The translations under genes were made by a program, and so were the position numbers. Below, one piece after another: positions 22,111 to 34,104 of a DNA stretch of 64,000 bases. Source of the DNA: Dipteronia dyeriana (taxonomy: Eukaryota > Streptophyta > Magnoliopsida > Sapindales > Sapindaceae); the NCBI GenBank assembly GCA_032871835.1, contig CM065297.1, forward strand, positions 43,153,098 to 43,217,097, in the 5' to 3' direction. The stretch's first letter is position 1. Every line of letters begins with the position of its first letter. Under the pieces are notes generated by a model that saw nothing but the letters and a program-made list of their open reading frames with translations, did not search any database and was not told the DNA's origin.

Positions 22111-24291
22111 TGTAGGAAAAAAAACAAGCGCAACGGAAGTGTGGAAATAAAAATTAGGGTTTTGGTATAATTAAAAATTTTCCCTTTTAATAACAAGAAC
22201 CTTAACCCTAGATTAATTGATGTATATGAAAGTATCGTTGCTTTTTCTTGTGACGATTGAACTAGTACCGAATTGAATCCGCAAGATTTTTCAATCCAAT
22301 CACGAACGTGAATCACCTAGGAGTGTGGGCTCCCTTTCTTTAAATTGTATAAACAAAATCTTTCCCTTTTTTAGTCACAATAATCCTCCAAGAGAAAAAT
22401 CCAAGAACTTCCGGCCACTTGTAAATTATCAATCATCATGATTGAAACTCACGTGAACCCGATTCTACACAAAACCCTTTTGATGTAAAGGATACTAGTG
22501 TACTATCGAAAACAAAAATGTTCCCATTTTTTTATCTAGTTGGCCTAATTCACACTGTATATTTATGAGTTGACCGAATTTTTTCCTCAAAATTTTCTCT
22601 TCCTTGGCCGAATTATCTCTTAGAAAATAACCTTGCTTGGCCAAAATTTTACTCATTAAAACATAGGGCTAGCCGAATTTCATGAGGTGATATATAAAGG
22701 ATCATAAATCCTCTCCTAAGAAGGATTTACTTGGTTGTTAAGAATCCTTTCCTTAGGTGGATTTACTTGGTGGTTAAGAATCCTTTTCAAAGAAGAATTC
22801 TACTCTACACCAAGACTCTGAATCCAACTCAATAGTGTATATGTAACCATATTAAAGATTTCCTAATTTGACTAGATAAATAATTCCTTTTATTATCTGC
22901 TTATCAAATATAGTCTTTAATATTAATTATACTAACAACAATAGTATAATATTAGGAGACTAACTCCTACTAGATATAAGATTTTGACTTTTAATTAAAT
23001 AATTAATTAATCAACAAATTAATTAATTTCCATTTAGTTAATTAATAAAATAAAAAACAACATATTAAGCTATTTTATATAGCCTTGCCCCCCAACACAT
23101 ATATATGGCCAATATATTATTTTTCTTATTTTATTAAATCCATTGGACCTTAACAAAAAGTCCACGTGTGAATTAGACCCATTCTTACAAAAGAAACAAG
23201 TCCACATGCCTTAATAAATTTCTAGATGGACCTCTAAATTGATCAGGTAGAATATATCAAGTGATCCATTCAAGTTCGTCTGGATTGGGGATCTTGGAGG
23301 GCTATCTAAATTTAAGCTCCAATAGACACAACCCAATCACAATCAACAAATGATTCACTTATGTCCAATATATTAATTTTATTTCATTCCACTAAATAAC
23401 TAAAATTGAACTCTTAAATAAAGATAGAATAAGTTAATATTTCTCATTCATACTCTAGACAATCTTAATGGAGATTGTGTATCCTCGTGAAGAATACCAG
23501 TATTCGCAAAGAGCTCATAGACCGTCTATAACTCTCCAAGTTACCATATTTACTCATATGACCACATTTTGAACTTGGATATTTTGACTTGTCCAAAATC
23601 CATGTTTTAATAGACACTATTGAAAACTTAACGTTAAGATTTAATATCCAATACCTCAAAACATCCATATGATGATATTCAACTCTCATTTAATAAATAG
23701 AGCCACGATGTCCATTTTAATAAATAAAGTCCTCTATCGATTAACAAATGAATACCACCAAACTATCGAGGATAGACTATGCTATATAATCGTACTCATT
23801 GATAGCACAAATGATAACACTTGCAACCATAAGTCCATCATTTATCTCAGGATCTAGATAGACTCTCTGATTGTCTTCAAGTGAAAAATTTTATCTATTG
23901 ACGGTTATAGATAAAGTAATTCATTATGATCCTATTCATTGCACCTAGTGCACTAGATTCTTTTGCTCAAAGACACCACACTTTGATGATTTTAGACTCA
24001 TCATAGCACATTTGATCCCACTCAAATGCTACGAAAGAATCTACAACTTTGACAAAATAAAGGCGCCTAACCTTTATTTTAAGTTGTGAATATTATTTCA
24101 GACTAACTAAAGAATTGTGTCTACCTCATACATATCTAGAAGTATGAACAATTCTTCTTTTCTCATAGTTTTTTGACCTTATGATTATTTACTTTTGACA
24201 ATTATAATAATTAAACTATAAATTCTATAAGATTTGTTAAACTAGAAATCACTTTATTAATATGAAAAGATTGTCAAATACATTATTAGAC
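22111..24291 (-). repeat. Family A LTR, minus strand, 5' end truncated
   Basis: On the plus strand it begins TGTAGGAAAA, the complement of the LTR end, and is collinear with 35403-37738. It stops near TACATTATTAGA, about 30 bases before the expected TGTTAGG start, where family B sequence takes over. The small recurring frames are at 23689-23465 (minus) and 23669-23857 (plus). It is the inverted partner of 19030-22110. Confidence 0.85.
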
Positions 24292-24360
24292 TACAATATG
24301 AACCTCAGAAAAAATCAACTTCTTGTCCAACCTAGGTGAGGAACCCACACTCTCAATATG

Positions 24361-24702
24361 TTATATTAGTAGATCACCAAGGTTCAAGGGCTTGTTTGTC
24401 ACCAAGGCATACACAATTTTGATCTTTTCTTTATTTAACTTTGAAGCATTAATAGAACCTAATATATTGGCACATACCAATAGATGCCAAAAGGCACTTA
24501 CCTTGGTTAACTCACTTTGACCAATGTAAGCTCTCTTCCCCTGCTCAAATCCATCTTCTTCACACAAAATCCTCCCCGTAAGATTTAGGTGATCTATGTT
24601 GTCCACATCAAGAAATTTTGACTCAATCTCATTGGAAAAACCAACGAACATTTTGATGGTTTCCGAGGAGATCCTAAATGTTCTTCTCTTTACTTTCATC
24701 AA
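24361..24702 (-). pseudogene. Putative plant transposon protein (PF20167-like), fragment
   Basis: A 113-residue open frame on the minus strand shares the family blocks with 1656-2789: FRISSETIKMFVGFSNEI, the SELTKVSAFWHL block and YALVTNKPLNLGDLLI. It is truncated at the C-terminus by the junction near 24360-24292. Related codons continue upstream of the ATG to about 24800 (residues similar to the GVVYDTLVR region of the other copy), so the listed start is not the native one. Confidence 0.65.
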
Positions 24703-24845
24703 GGGATTTTCGAAGGTTGTATTATCCTTATATTCAAGTCTAACAAGGCTCTCATTTACAACACCAATAATATCGATCCATGCTTCCTAATGCCTTTCAT
24801 GAATAACGTGATGAATGTAGGAACCATCTATGAAAATACAAACAC

Positions 24846-25138
24846 TGTTAAATGCTCAAGGCTAACCTAGAGGGGGGGGGGGGGGGTGGTGAATAGGTTT
24901 GACACCTTTTTCGAATCCCTTGGAAACAAACAAAAGTTTGTCCCTCTAGATTGCTTGTATCACAATATATTTTTCAATTAAATTCACTTACTCAATATAT
25001 AAAACATGTAAAGTGTGATACACACGAGCAACCATAATATATACACAATTGATATTATATTAAGGAAGTCAACTTACATATAAAGTTCTATTCATAGTAT
25101 TCAAATAAAAAATACCAATAAAAGTGAGATAGGGATAG
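24846..25138 (-). repeat. Partial LTR of family B
   Basis: It matches 5590-5870 in reverse complement. A G-run on the plus strand (24872-24886) corresponds to the C-run at 5842-5848, so that homopolymer has expanded. Confidence 0.85.
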
Positions 25139-27230
25139 TCATAGGGCCCTAGTCATAGGGTGAGGGGCAAGGTTCAATGACTTATCTACTATGTGAGTCG
25201 CGCCTTAACCAAACCAGAGAGAAACTATATTCTCCTGGAAAAGCTTGACTTCGCCCTAGTGACTTTGGCTAGGAAGCTACGCCCCTACTTCTAGGCTCAC
25301 ATTATTGTTGTTATCATCGATCAACCTCTTCGCCAATTCTTACAAAGACCAGATGTGTTAGGGAGATTGGTACACTGGGCTCTCGAACTTATCCAGTTAG
25401 ATATCAAATACAAGACTAGGACTACCACCAAAGCCTAGGCGCTAGCAGACTTTGTAGCTGAGTTCTCCAAAAATCCTGATCCTGGTACTCCTTTAAGCCT
25501 GGATCAGGTATCCAGAAGGATCAAAAACTAGTAGAATGGCCAGCTGACCGAGATGTTTAGATCCTATATATATATGGGGCATACAACTCAGCAGGTAAAA
25601 GAGTTGGAATCATATTAACCGATCTTGAAAAGGTCGAGTGCTACCACTATTTCCGATTTGAGTTCAATGCCACCAACAACGAAGCCGAGTATGAAGATTT
25701 TATTGGTAGGGATGAGAGTGGCAGTCGAGCTTAAAAAATATTACCTCCTTGTTAAGAGTGATTCACAGTTGGTCATCAACCAAGTAACCGCGAAAAGAGA
25801 CAACATGGCAGCCTAAGTGGAATGGGTCCAACAGCCCAAGGCTCAGTTCAGAGGATTCAAGATAATGCAGATACCTCACTAGCAAAATCGTATAGCAAAC
25901 ATCCTTCTGAGATAGCTGCTAGTGGAAGCCATGCCCTTCTCTAGGTTATTTCCTAGTCTCGTTTAGCAAGTAGTAAGGAGGTCAACCTGAATGACTGACT
26001 CCTGTGTTGAATGGATCTTATTATGATTTAACTATTGGAAGAGAAGCTCCCTAAAGATCCCGATCAAGCTCACAAGCTTAAAAGGATCTCGTCTTAGTTT
26101 TGCTTGATAGATGGATACCTATACAGCAGAAGCAAGTCTTTACCCCTACTCTGGTGCCTCCACATTGACGATGCTGTTTGGGCAATTCGGGATATGTAGT
26201 CGGGGAATTATGTCAACCACACTTGAGGAGAGGCACTAATATACATGGTGATATGCATGGGATATTACTGGCCAACCCTACATCACAATGTAAGATAATT
26301 CATTTAATCCTGTAAACCATGCCAGAAGACAGCTAATCTAATCCACTTTCCACCGGAACGACTATTTTCCATCAGCTTACAATACCCATTTTCTAGTTGG
26401 GTGCATACTTGATCTCGCCTCTCCCTACCACTCCTTGACATGCCAATCATGCCATAGTCGCGATCAACTGCTTCACCTGATGGATAAAAACATAACCACT
26501 CTCCAAAATAACTGAGGAGAACACCACCAAGTTCATCAAGAGGAATATAGTTTGCAGGTTCAGGACCCCGATGTTTATCATCACCGACCTTGAAAACAAT
26601 TCGACAACTCAAGGTTCAGTAAATTCTGTGGTGATCTAGGGATCGATCTCTACTTCGCCTCTGCAGCTCACCCACAAACCAATGACCTGGTGGAGGCTAC
26701 AAACAAAACTATCAAGAAGCTCCTTAAGAAAAAGTTGTAACATAAGAAAGGTAAGTGGGCAGATGAGCTCTTGATGTGCTCTAGGCCTACCGTACCACCA
26801 AGAGGACCGTAAATGGATAAACCCCTCACCCTATAGCTTTTAGGGTATAAGTGGTCCTACCTATCAAGCATAAGTTGACCTCTTTCATGGTTTAAAACCT
26901 TAAACCAGAAAGCAACGAGGTCAAGCTAAGGGCTAAACTGGACCTCATCGAAGAAAAATATGATAAAGTGGCGGAAAAAGTAGTGATCTATCAAAGTTGA
27001 ATCATAAGGATTTTCGAAAGGAAAGTCATAGTTTGAAGCTCCAAAGACGGAGACTTGGTACTTATGAAGGTAACCTAAAACATCAGAAACATGTCAGATG
27101 GGGTACTAGCACCGAATTAGGAAGACCCCTACCTGGTAAAAAAGGTAATCCATAGTGGGGCCTACAAATTGGAGGACATGGATTGCACTTGGAATGCAGA
27201 CCACTTAAAGAGGTTCTACTTATAGAAGAG
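25139..27230 (+). pseudogene. Ty3-gypsy pol (Tat-like): RNase H, second RNase H, integrase
   Basis: From about 25175 the translation follows the RT-linked RNase H (YYVSRALTKPERNY, DQPLRQFLQRPDVLGRLVHW, then ALADFVAEF at 25450). Next comes a second, archaeal-type RNase H (FNATNNEAEYE near 25660 and KSDSQLVINQV at 25760), a hallmark of the Tat lineage. A badly frameshifted integrase follows (KPCQKTANLIHFPPE near 26320, HPQTN-like near 26670). The integrase C-terminal part has KGKWADELL-like and EDMDCTWNADHLKRFYL (ending about 27222). Many stops are present. The 5' end (gag, protease, most of RT) is missing. Confidence 0.85.
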
Positions 27231-27643
27231 TGGAGACTTCAAGACTGACCAAATAGGTAACAGTATTTGCACCATGTAAATGTTATGTATCTCCAATTAA
27301 TCATCAATAAAGATTCTCCATTTATCTCCATCTCTATTTATGTTATTTTTTCACCACAAGAGTTTGCCATAATTGCCACAAACCGAGAAATACAACAAGG
27401 CTTCCCCGATGCCTTGGTCGGGTGCCGCCCTCAACCAAGAAGAGTCTTAACGTAATAGCATAGTTGCTTGCCAGACCACGAGACCAGAAAGGGTCTGGCT
27501 ATAAGTGCATAATTTTTAGCCAGACCATGAGACCAGGATAGCCAAATGACACTACTAATGCCTTGGTCGGGCTACCACCCCCAAGAAGGGTCTGGACGTA
27601 AGTGTATAGTTGCTAGCCATATACGGGTTCTAAAGTTGTTTCC
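27231..27643 (+). other. Gypsy 3' tail with an imperfect duplication
   Basis: Two copies of about 150-170 bases starting GCCTTGGTCGGG (about 27411 and 27571) share the phrases AAGAAG, AGTCT and ATAGTTGCT. No LTR boundary can be set. The tail ends at the copia LTR at 27644. Confidence 0.55.
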
Positions 27644-28966
27644 TGTAAGGAAAATCGCACAACGGAAGCATAAATTTAGGGTTTGATATAAATTTTAAAA
27701 AATTCCCTTTAAAAGAAAGAACCGTAACCCTAGATTAACTAATGTCTATTAAAATTATCGTACCTTATTTTTAGTGACGATTGAACTAGCGTCGAATTGA
27801 ATCCGTAAGATCATCCAATCCAATCACGAACGTGAATCACCTAGGAGTGTGGACTCCCTTTCTATTAATTGTATACCTGAGGATGGAAACAAACAAAATC
27901 TTCTGCTTTGTTTGTCACAATAATCCTCTAAGAGAAAAACCAAGAATGTCTGGTCACTTGTGAATTATCAATCAATTTGATTGAAACTCGCGTGAATCTT
28001 GATTCGGTGTTCTATACAAAATCCTTTCGATGCAAAGGATACTAGTGTACTATCGAAAACAAAAACGTTCCATCGTTTTTCTAAGCTTGCCGAATTCTTC
28101 ACACAATGAGTCGGACGAAGTTTTTTTTTATAACAGTAAAAAACAAGTAAAAAATAACTTCTCACACCAAAAATTAAGGTTTGGTCCAAATTATATATAA
28201 GAGTGTATATAGGTGGCTGAAAATTTTCCTAGAAAGAGGATTTCTACTTCACCAAGACTCCTATCAAAATTTGGATTCAATCCTCTTAAAAAGAGGATTT
28301 CTTTTACACACTAAGACTCCTAATGTATTTAGTTTAGGAGACCTAATCCTCTCCTAAGAAGGATTTACTTGGTGGGCTAGAATCCTATCTTTAGGTGGAT
28401 TTACTTGGTAACAAATAATCCTTTTCAAAAAAGAATTCCTTAATACACCAAGACTATAATCCAACTCAAATAGTGTATTTATTCAATAACCAATTATTGA
28501 ATATAACTAAATTGTGACTAAATTAAAACTTCCTAATTTGACCAATTGTCAATTAAAGTTTTATCTGCAATCAAATACTTCCTAATTTGACTAGATAAAT
28601 AAATTCATATTATTTATCTACTTATCAAATATATTATTTGATACTTATCATATTACCAACAATAATATCACAATAGGAGACCTACTCCTACTAAGAAAAA
28701 GAATTTGTCCTTTATTTAAACAAGTAATTAATAAATTAATTAATTAAGTTCCATTTAATTAAATAATAAAATAAAAAATAATATATTAAGCTAATATATT
28801 TAGCCTTGCCGCCCAAGACCACACATGGGCATATATATATATATATATATATATATTATTAAATCGATTAGACCTAAATAAAATGTCCACATGTGAACTA
28901 GACCCATTTTTACAAAAAGAAACAAGTCCACATGTCTCAATACAATTCTAAATGGACCCAAAAATT
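27644..28966 (-). repeat. Family A LTR piece, minus strand
   Basis: It begins TGTAAGGAAAATCG (complement of the LTR end) and is collinear with other family A LTRs up to the AAATGGACCC phrase. There it is joined directly to RT sequence with a TTGGCC microhomology. It contains an extended AT microsatellite at 28831-28856. About 0.9 kb of the LTR 5' part is missing. Confidence 0.85.
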
Positions 28967-29984
28967 GGCCTTTTTCACTGAATCCTTCTGGTTGCATCAT
29001 ATAGATGCTTTCGTCAAGATTTCCATTAAAGAAAGCCATCTTAACGTCCATTTACCAAATCTCTAGGTATAGAGATGCTGCAATGGATAAGAGTATCCTA
29101 ATGGATTTACGCATGGCCACATGAGAGAAGGTTTTATCATAATCGATACCTTTCTTCTATGTGTAACCTTTAGCTACCAATCTAGCTTTAAAGGTTTCCA
29201 TATTTCTATCCGTTCCTCTCTTCCTCTTGTATACCCACTTGCACCCAATGGGTTTGATCCTTTTAGGCGAGTTTAGAAGACACCAGACTTTGCTTTTGAA
29301 CTTAGATTCAATTTCGGATTGCATTGCCTTTTCCCAATGGCGACAATCAAAATCTTCCATTGCTTCCTTGTACGTATAGGGATCATCATTATCCTAGAGA
29401 TTCTCTACAGATTCTCCTAGACCGATGCATATCTCGAATCGTCAACTAACCCTCCCACTACGATGAGTTACGGTAGATTGTTGATCTTGTGTTGGTGCGA
29501 AACTTACAATTGGGCTAGGTTGTGAAACCTCTAGTGAAATTGTATCTCTTGAAAGCTCATTCAGGACAATTTTACATTTAGGCACAAAATTATTCATATA
29601 GTTCTCTTCCAAAAATTTAGCATTTGTCGAAATAAATACTTTATGATTTGAAGGACTATAGAAATAATATGCTTTTGTTCCTTTTGGATATCTTACAAAT
29701 ATGCATGTTTCTGAACATGACTCAATCTTTTCTGTCTTTTCTTTTAACACGTGCGCAGGACATCCAAATATCCTTAAGTATTGTAAACTAGGTTTTCACC
29801 CGGTCTACAACTCATGCGGTGTTTTAGGAACCGACCTAACCAAATCTTGAGTGATCATCCGTGAAAGTGATAAAGTACTCATATCCACCTCTAGCTTGAA
29901 TGCTCAAAGGTCCACACACATCAGTGTGTATCAATCCTAAACATTCGATGGCATTTATGCCTTTGGTCGTGAATGACCTTTTGG
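28967..29984 (-). pseudogene. Copia pol fragment, minus strand
   Basis: Frames 29750-29442 (integrase tail, YPKGTKAYYFYSPSNHK), 29360-29157 (RT start, KWVYKRKRGTDRN, KARLVAKGYT) and 29051 downward (MDVKMAFFNGNLDESIYMM) are homologous to the complete element. The integrase core, with its D, D and E residues, is deleted at about 29836, where the VGS-like linker jumps to the region around RFG. Everything downstream of the RT middle was lost when it fused with the LTR at 28966. Confidence 0.85.
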
Positions 29985-30370
29985 AATTTAGCAAGATACT
30001 TCCTTACAAGGATAGACTAGACAATTGGCCCAAACGATAATTACTCCCAAATGAGGGATATTCGTGAGGGAATATATTGAAGGTCGATAACTTTGTAACA
30101 CACTCAATATGATTTTATTAATATCCTCCCAAAAGTTCTTGTTAATAAAATCACAATGCTAAAATTGAAAATGCCGGTTGTTAAGTTAACAATTAGGTGG
30201 GACCTTGTCCAACTAGTAGATGGTGCGAACTCCCAAATGAGGCGTGACATTTATGTGTGTTGGATCACAGTTGAATTTTATGACTGAATTATTTTATTTA
30301 ATTCAAGATAAATATTCAAAAGTTCTTCATCATGATTTTTTACTTATATATTTTTTGTTATTGTAAAGAA
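29985..30370 (+). other. Copia leader, plus strand
   Basis: This sequence is the reverse complement of 41198-41580, the gag-proximal leader of the complete element. It starts abruptly at an inversion junction (GG microhomology) with minus-strand pol. Confidence 0.8.
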
Positions 30371-30850
30371 ATGATGACCCCATCCCTAATCAACCTCGTA
30401 AAAGATAATACTTTAATTGAAGATAATTATGTCACGTGGAAAAGGAAAATTGGGTTGTTGGTGCAAATTGAAAAGCATAAGCTTGTTCTGTGTACTTCTG
30501 AACCACTTACTCCTACTAATGAATCTACTAAGGAGCAAAGAGATGAGTATTAGCAACGGAAGTCTTTAAATGATATGGCTAAATGTTACATTATGGCCAC
30601 CATCTTCGACGTGTTGCAACAGCAACAAGAATGACTGAAGACTGATGTCGATATATTGATGTCATTCGAAGAGATGTTTGCTATGAAGTCCAGGATGACT
30701 AAGAGAGAGGCAGTGACTACTTTCATGAACCTTAGGATGAAACTTGGACAAGATGTCAAAGATCACATAATGAAAGTCATAGCACATCTCAACATTGTTG
30801 AACTCAACGGTGTAACGATAAATGGTTAGATGAAAATTGACATGATTGTT
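30371..30850 (+). pseudogene. Copia gag N-terminal and central part
   Basis: The start MMTPSLINLVKDN is followed by DNYVTWKRKIGLLVQ, as in the other copies. Translation continues past a TAG (30551) through KSRMTKREAVTTFMNLRM and VKDHIMKVIAHLNIVELNG to IDMIVN at about 30848. The gag middle seen here is absent from the complete element. A 1.75 kb insertion follows. Confidence 0.8.
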
Positions 30851-32605
30851 AACTTTTGTCGAATTCTTATGTGTAAATTCGTGTTTTATAAAATCAGTAC
30901 TCGCAAGTGCACGAATCGTGAAGATAAGTACAACGACAAGTAAAGATCGTTCCCACGAGGACTAGAGATTTACCGATTAAATCTAATTCTAATTAAAGGT
31001 AAATTGAAAGTAACCAAAAGATTGTTTGAAGATTGAATTAACACTAAAACCAACTTAAATTAAACTATGAAAGAAATTGAAAAGATTGGGTTGTGGCCAA
31101 GGGTGAGAAAGCACTAGGTCATCAATGATCCCCAATCATGAATACTCAATGCATGGATTAGATTGTAAACAAGATTCAATCAATTCTACGGTTCATTCTT
31201 TGTCTTTAATGTGACTATTGCCATAAGATTGCGGGATGAGTCAAGTATTCCCAACCACTATTCACCCTTGGTCTATGGTATGAACAATGATCGGAAACCC
31301 GTTATGCGCAAGAAATAAGAACCAAATTCTATACTTTGTTTGGTCTATGATAAAGATAAAATTCATTCATTCAAAAGAGCATTAATCAAGGTTAGGTTTG
31401 GTTTATACTCTAACCCTAATTCTCAGACAGTCTTAATCCTAAAATCATGCCAAATAATTATCCACCCTTGGTCTATGGTGTGAATAAATATTACAACTAA
31501 TGAGGATTAAGTATTTAAGAACAATGAACAAATCAAGAATTGAGTTGATGAAATAGTATTATTAATCCAAACATAAGCATTCACAAAAGGTTCACATTGA
31601 TTCCCTAGTTATGGAATTAGTTATACATCTTGAATATAGAAAAACAAGATAAAGAAAAGATAAAACACATATTGGCCTTCAATGAGTTCTTCAAGTCTTC
31701 AATGATGAATACTTCTTCCTTCGAATCTTCGATGTGCAAAGATGAATGGAAATTGTGAGGTGATGTATGGTGATAGAGCGGTGGGGGACGACCCCCTTGG
31801 TGGCTTGGGACCTCCCTTCGCTTCTGTGTCTCAAATTTAGGGTTCACAAGGGGTTTAAATAGGTGTAGATGCTAAGCCATGTCCTAAAACAACAAGGAAA
31901 TCAATTCCCATACAGAATTCTACCTTTTTGGGATTTTATTTCTTTCCTAATCCAATAAAAAGACTAATTGTTGAAGGATGATTAGGATTAGGTGTCAACT
32001 TGTTTGCACAAGACTCCTAAACAATTCCAAGAAGGAAATATTTCTCGTTCCGACAACTTGTAAAATAAATTTTGTCATTATTCACGGAATTATGACTGAT
32101 TTGACCATCAGGTACTACAATATGCATAACTTCTTCTAAGAATATCTGAATTACAATCAGAAAAGTGTGCTGGAAACTAGACTTTTAGGGATTTCCATCC
32201 ATAGGCAGTAGGATACAAAATTCGATCAGATCTAAGAGATATGGTCCCCGCAATATTACTGTTCTACATTGGCTGAAATTCATCTTTCCGCCGTATGTTG
32301 CGCATCATAGACCGCGATTGAGGTTGATGCCTAGGAAGCAGTGTGGACCGCAGAAAAGAACAAAAATCAAAATAGAATATACCGCTAGCTACATCAAAGT
32401 TGGTGCTCTGCAAAGACAGCGACCTATGTTACATTTGTTGACAATTTTGCCCTTTTTCTTCTCATTTAAGCTCTTTCCCTTGAAGTAACATTAAACACTC
32501 CATCTAAGGAAATTGACCTACACATGCTCAATAAACACATAAAATACCTAATTTCATCCAAGAACAAAGCACAAATAATAGGAAATGGGGACCTAAAACT
32601 TTTAT
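30851..32605. mobile_element. Unclassified 1.75 kb insertion in copia gag
   Basis: Gag is collinear with the copy at 12190 up to GTTAAC (about 30850) and resumes at GATCAAATTCCTTTGATC (about 32608), which defines the insertion. Near the left end it has the phrase GCAAGTGCACGAATCG followed by AAAGATCGTTCCCACGAGGA. I recognise this type of phrase from plant repeats but cannot classify it. It also has repeats of CACCCTTGGTCTATGGT (31265, 31460). I see neither TG...CA ends nor terminal inverted repeats nor a clear duplication. The minus-strand frame at 31847-31617 shows no family. Confidence 0.6.
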
Positions 32606-34104
32606 AGAAATAGACCGATCAAATTCCTTTGATCAATTCAAGTTGGACTACACCTTAAACTATAAGGAATGCACCTAGCAGGGCCTGATGCAAGATGTTC
32701 AAAGCATCAAGAATATCCTTGTGAAATGCAAGGGTTAAGAGATTCATACGGTTAGTAAAGTTGCTACTATTAAGACCCGTAAGAAGGCCAAGAATCAACA
32801 AAAGAAAAAGCAAATTTGGTATAACTAGATTTCGGGAAGGAAAATACTGAATGAGAATGAATTCAACTTGCATTTAGGCAATGGAGCGTTGGTGTCTAAT
32901 AGAGTCAATTTAGAATCTTATAGGCATTTATATTTAATAACGTTTATTATGTACCACAATTCAAGAGGAATTTAATTTCGATTTCTTGTCTAAATAAATT
33001 TGGATATTCGGCTACTTTTAATAAAGGTTTTATTATTGGTAAGAATAAAAAATTTCTTTGCAAAGGTACATTAGAAAATGTTTTATTCTATATGTATAGC
33101 AATATCTCTCATTTGTTAGACACGGAATCATTGCAACCTAATCACAAAAGAGTAAAGTTATCAAAAGATGAAACCTACATATGGCATTTGCGCCTAGGTC
33201 ATATTAACCTTAATAGGATCAAAAGATTGGTTAGTGATGGACCTTTAATTGATTTAAAGGTTGATGATCTACCAACCTGTGAATCTTGTTTGGAAGGTAA
33301 GATGACCAATAGGTCATTCATGACAAAAGGCACAAGAGCCAGTGAATGTCTAGGATTAATACATACTGATGTGTCTGGTCCTATGAGCATTCAAGATAGA
33401 GGTGGATATAAGTACTTCATCACTTTCACGGATGATTACACAAGATTTCTCTATGTGTATCTCATGAGACATAAATCGGAAGCTTTTGACATGTTCAAAG
33501 CATTTAAAGTTGAAGTAGAAAATCAGCTATAGAAACACATAAAAAACTTGAGCTCAGATCGTGGTGGAGAATATCTATCTGGTGAGTTTCAGTAATATTT
33601 GATTGATAATGGTATAATTTCTCAGTTTTCTGCGTCAGGTACACCTAAAAAAAATGGGGTGGCAGAAAAGAAATAAAATTATTTTGGACATGGTTAGGTC
33701 TACGTTGAGTTATTCAAGACTCTCTAATTCTTTTTGGGGATAAGCTTTACAAACCGCTATGTACATTCTATGTGATGTACATCTAAGTCGGTTCCTAAAA
33801 CACTACATGAGTTGTGGACTGGGCAAAAGCCTAGTTTACAATATTTAAGGATATTTGGATATCTTGCGGATGTGTTAAAAGGGAAGACAAAAAAGATGGA
33901 GTCTCGTCAAAAAACATGCATATTTGTAGGGTATCCAAAAGGAACCAAAGGATATTATTTTTATAGTCCTTTAGATCTTAAAGTATTTGTTTCGACAATT
34001 GCACAATTTCTGGAAGAGGACAATATGAATAATATTAAGCCTAAAAGTAGAATTGTCATGAATAAGCTTTCAGGAGATACAATTCAGAAAGAGGCGACAA
34101 GAGG
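32606..34104 (+). pseudogene. Copia gag end to integrase, plus strand
   Basis: The gag end is frameshifted. The zinc knuckle and protease active site are missing, because the lysine-rich segment passes straight to NEFNLHLGNGALVSN. From 33092 an intact 146-residue frame carries the integrase zinc region (HLRLGHIN and CESCLEGK), the first catalytic D (IHTDVSGPM) and TDDYTRFLYVY, ending at a TAG. The second D is in the next frame (SSDRGGEYLSGEF) and the E region is frameshifted (NGVAEKK). Frame 33812-34126 covers the integrase tail (RIFGYLADVLKG). RT and RNase H are absent because the piece jumps into the LTR. Confidence 0.85.

Larger units (their letters stand above)
24292..25138 (-). mobile_element. 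Family B fragment, minus strand
   Basis: On the minus strand it reads the end of a family B LTR (25138-24846), including a C-run and the end ...GCATTTAACA, and then directly into a shortened internal region with the transposon-protein frame. It is cut on both sides, by the copia LTR at 24291 and by gypsy pol at 25139. It supplies the best evidence for the LTR end of family B. Confidence 0.8.

Noticed and set aside
31617..31847. 76-residue minus-strand frame in the unclassified insertion
   Set aside because: It has no recognisable domain, and it ends in AT-rich low-complexity codons.
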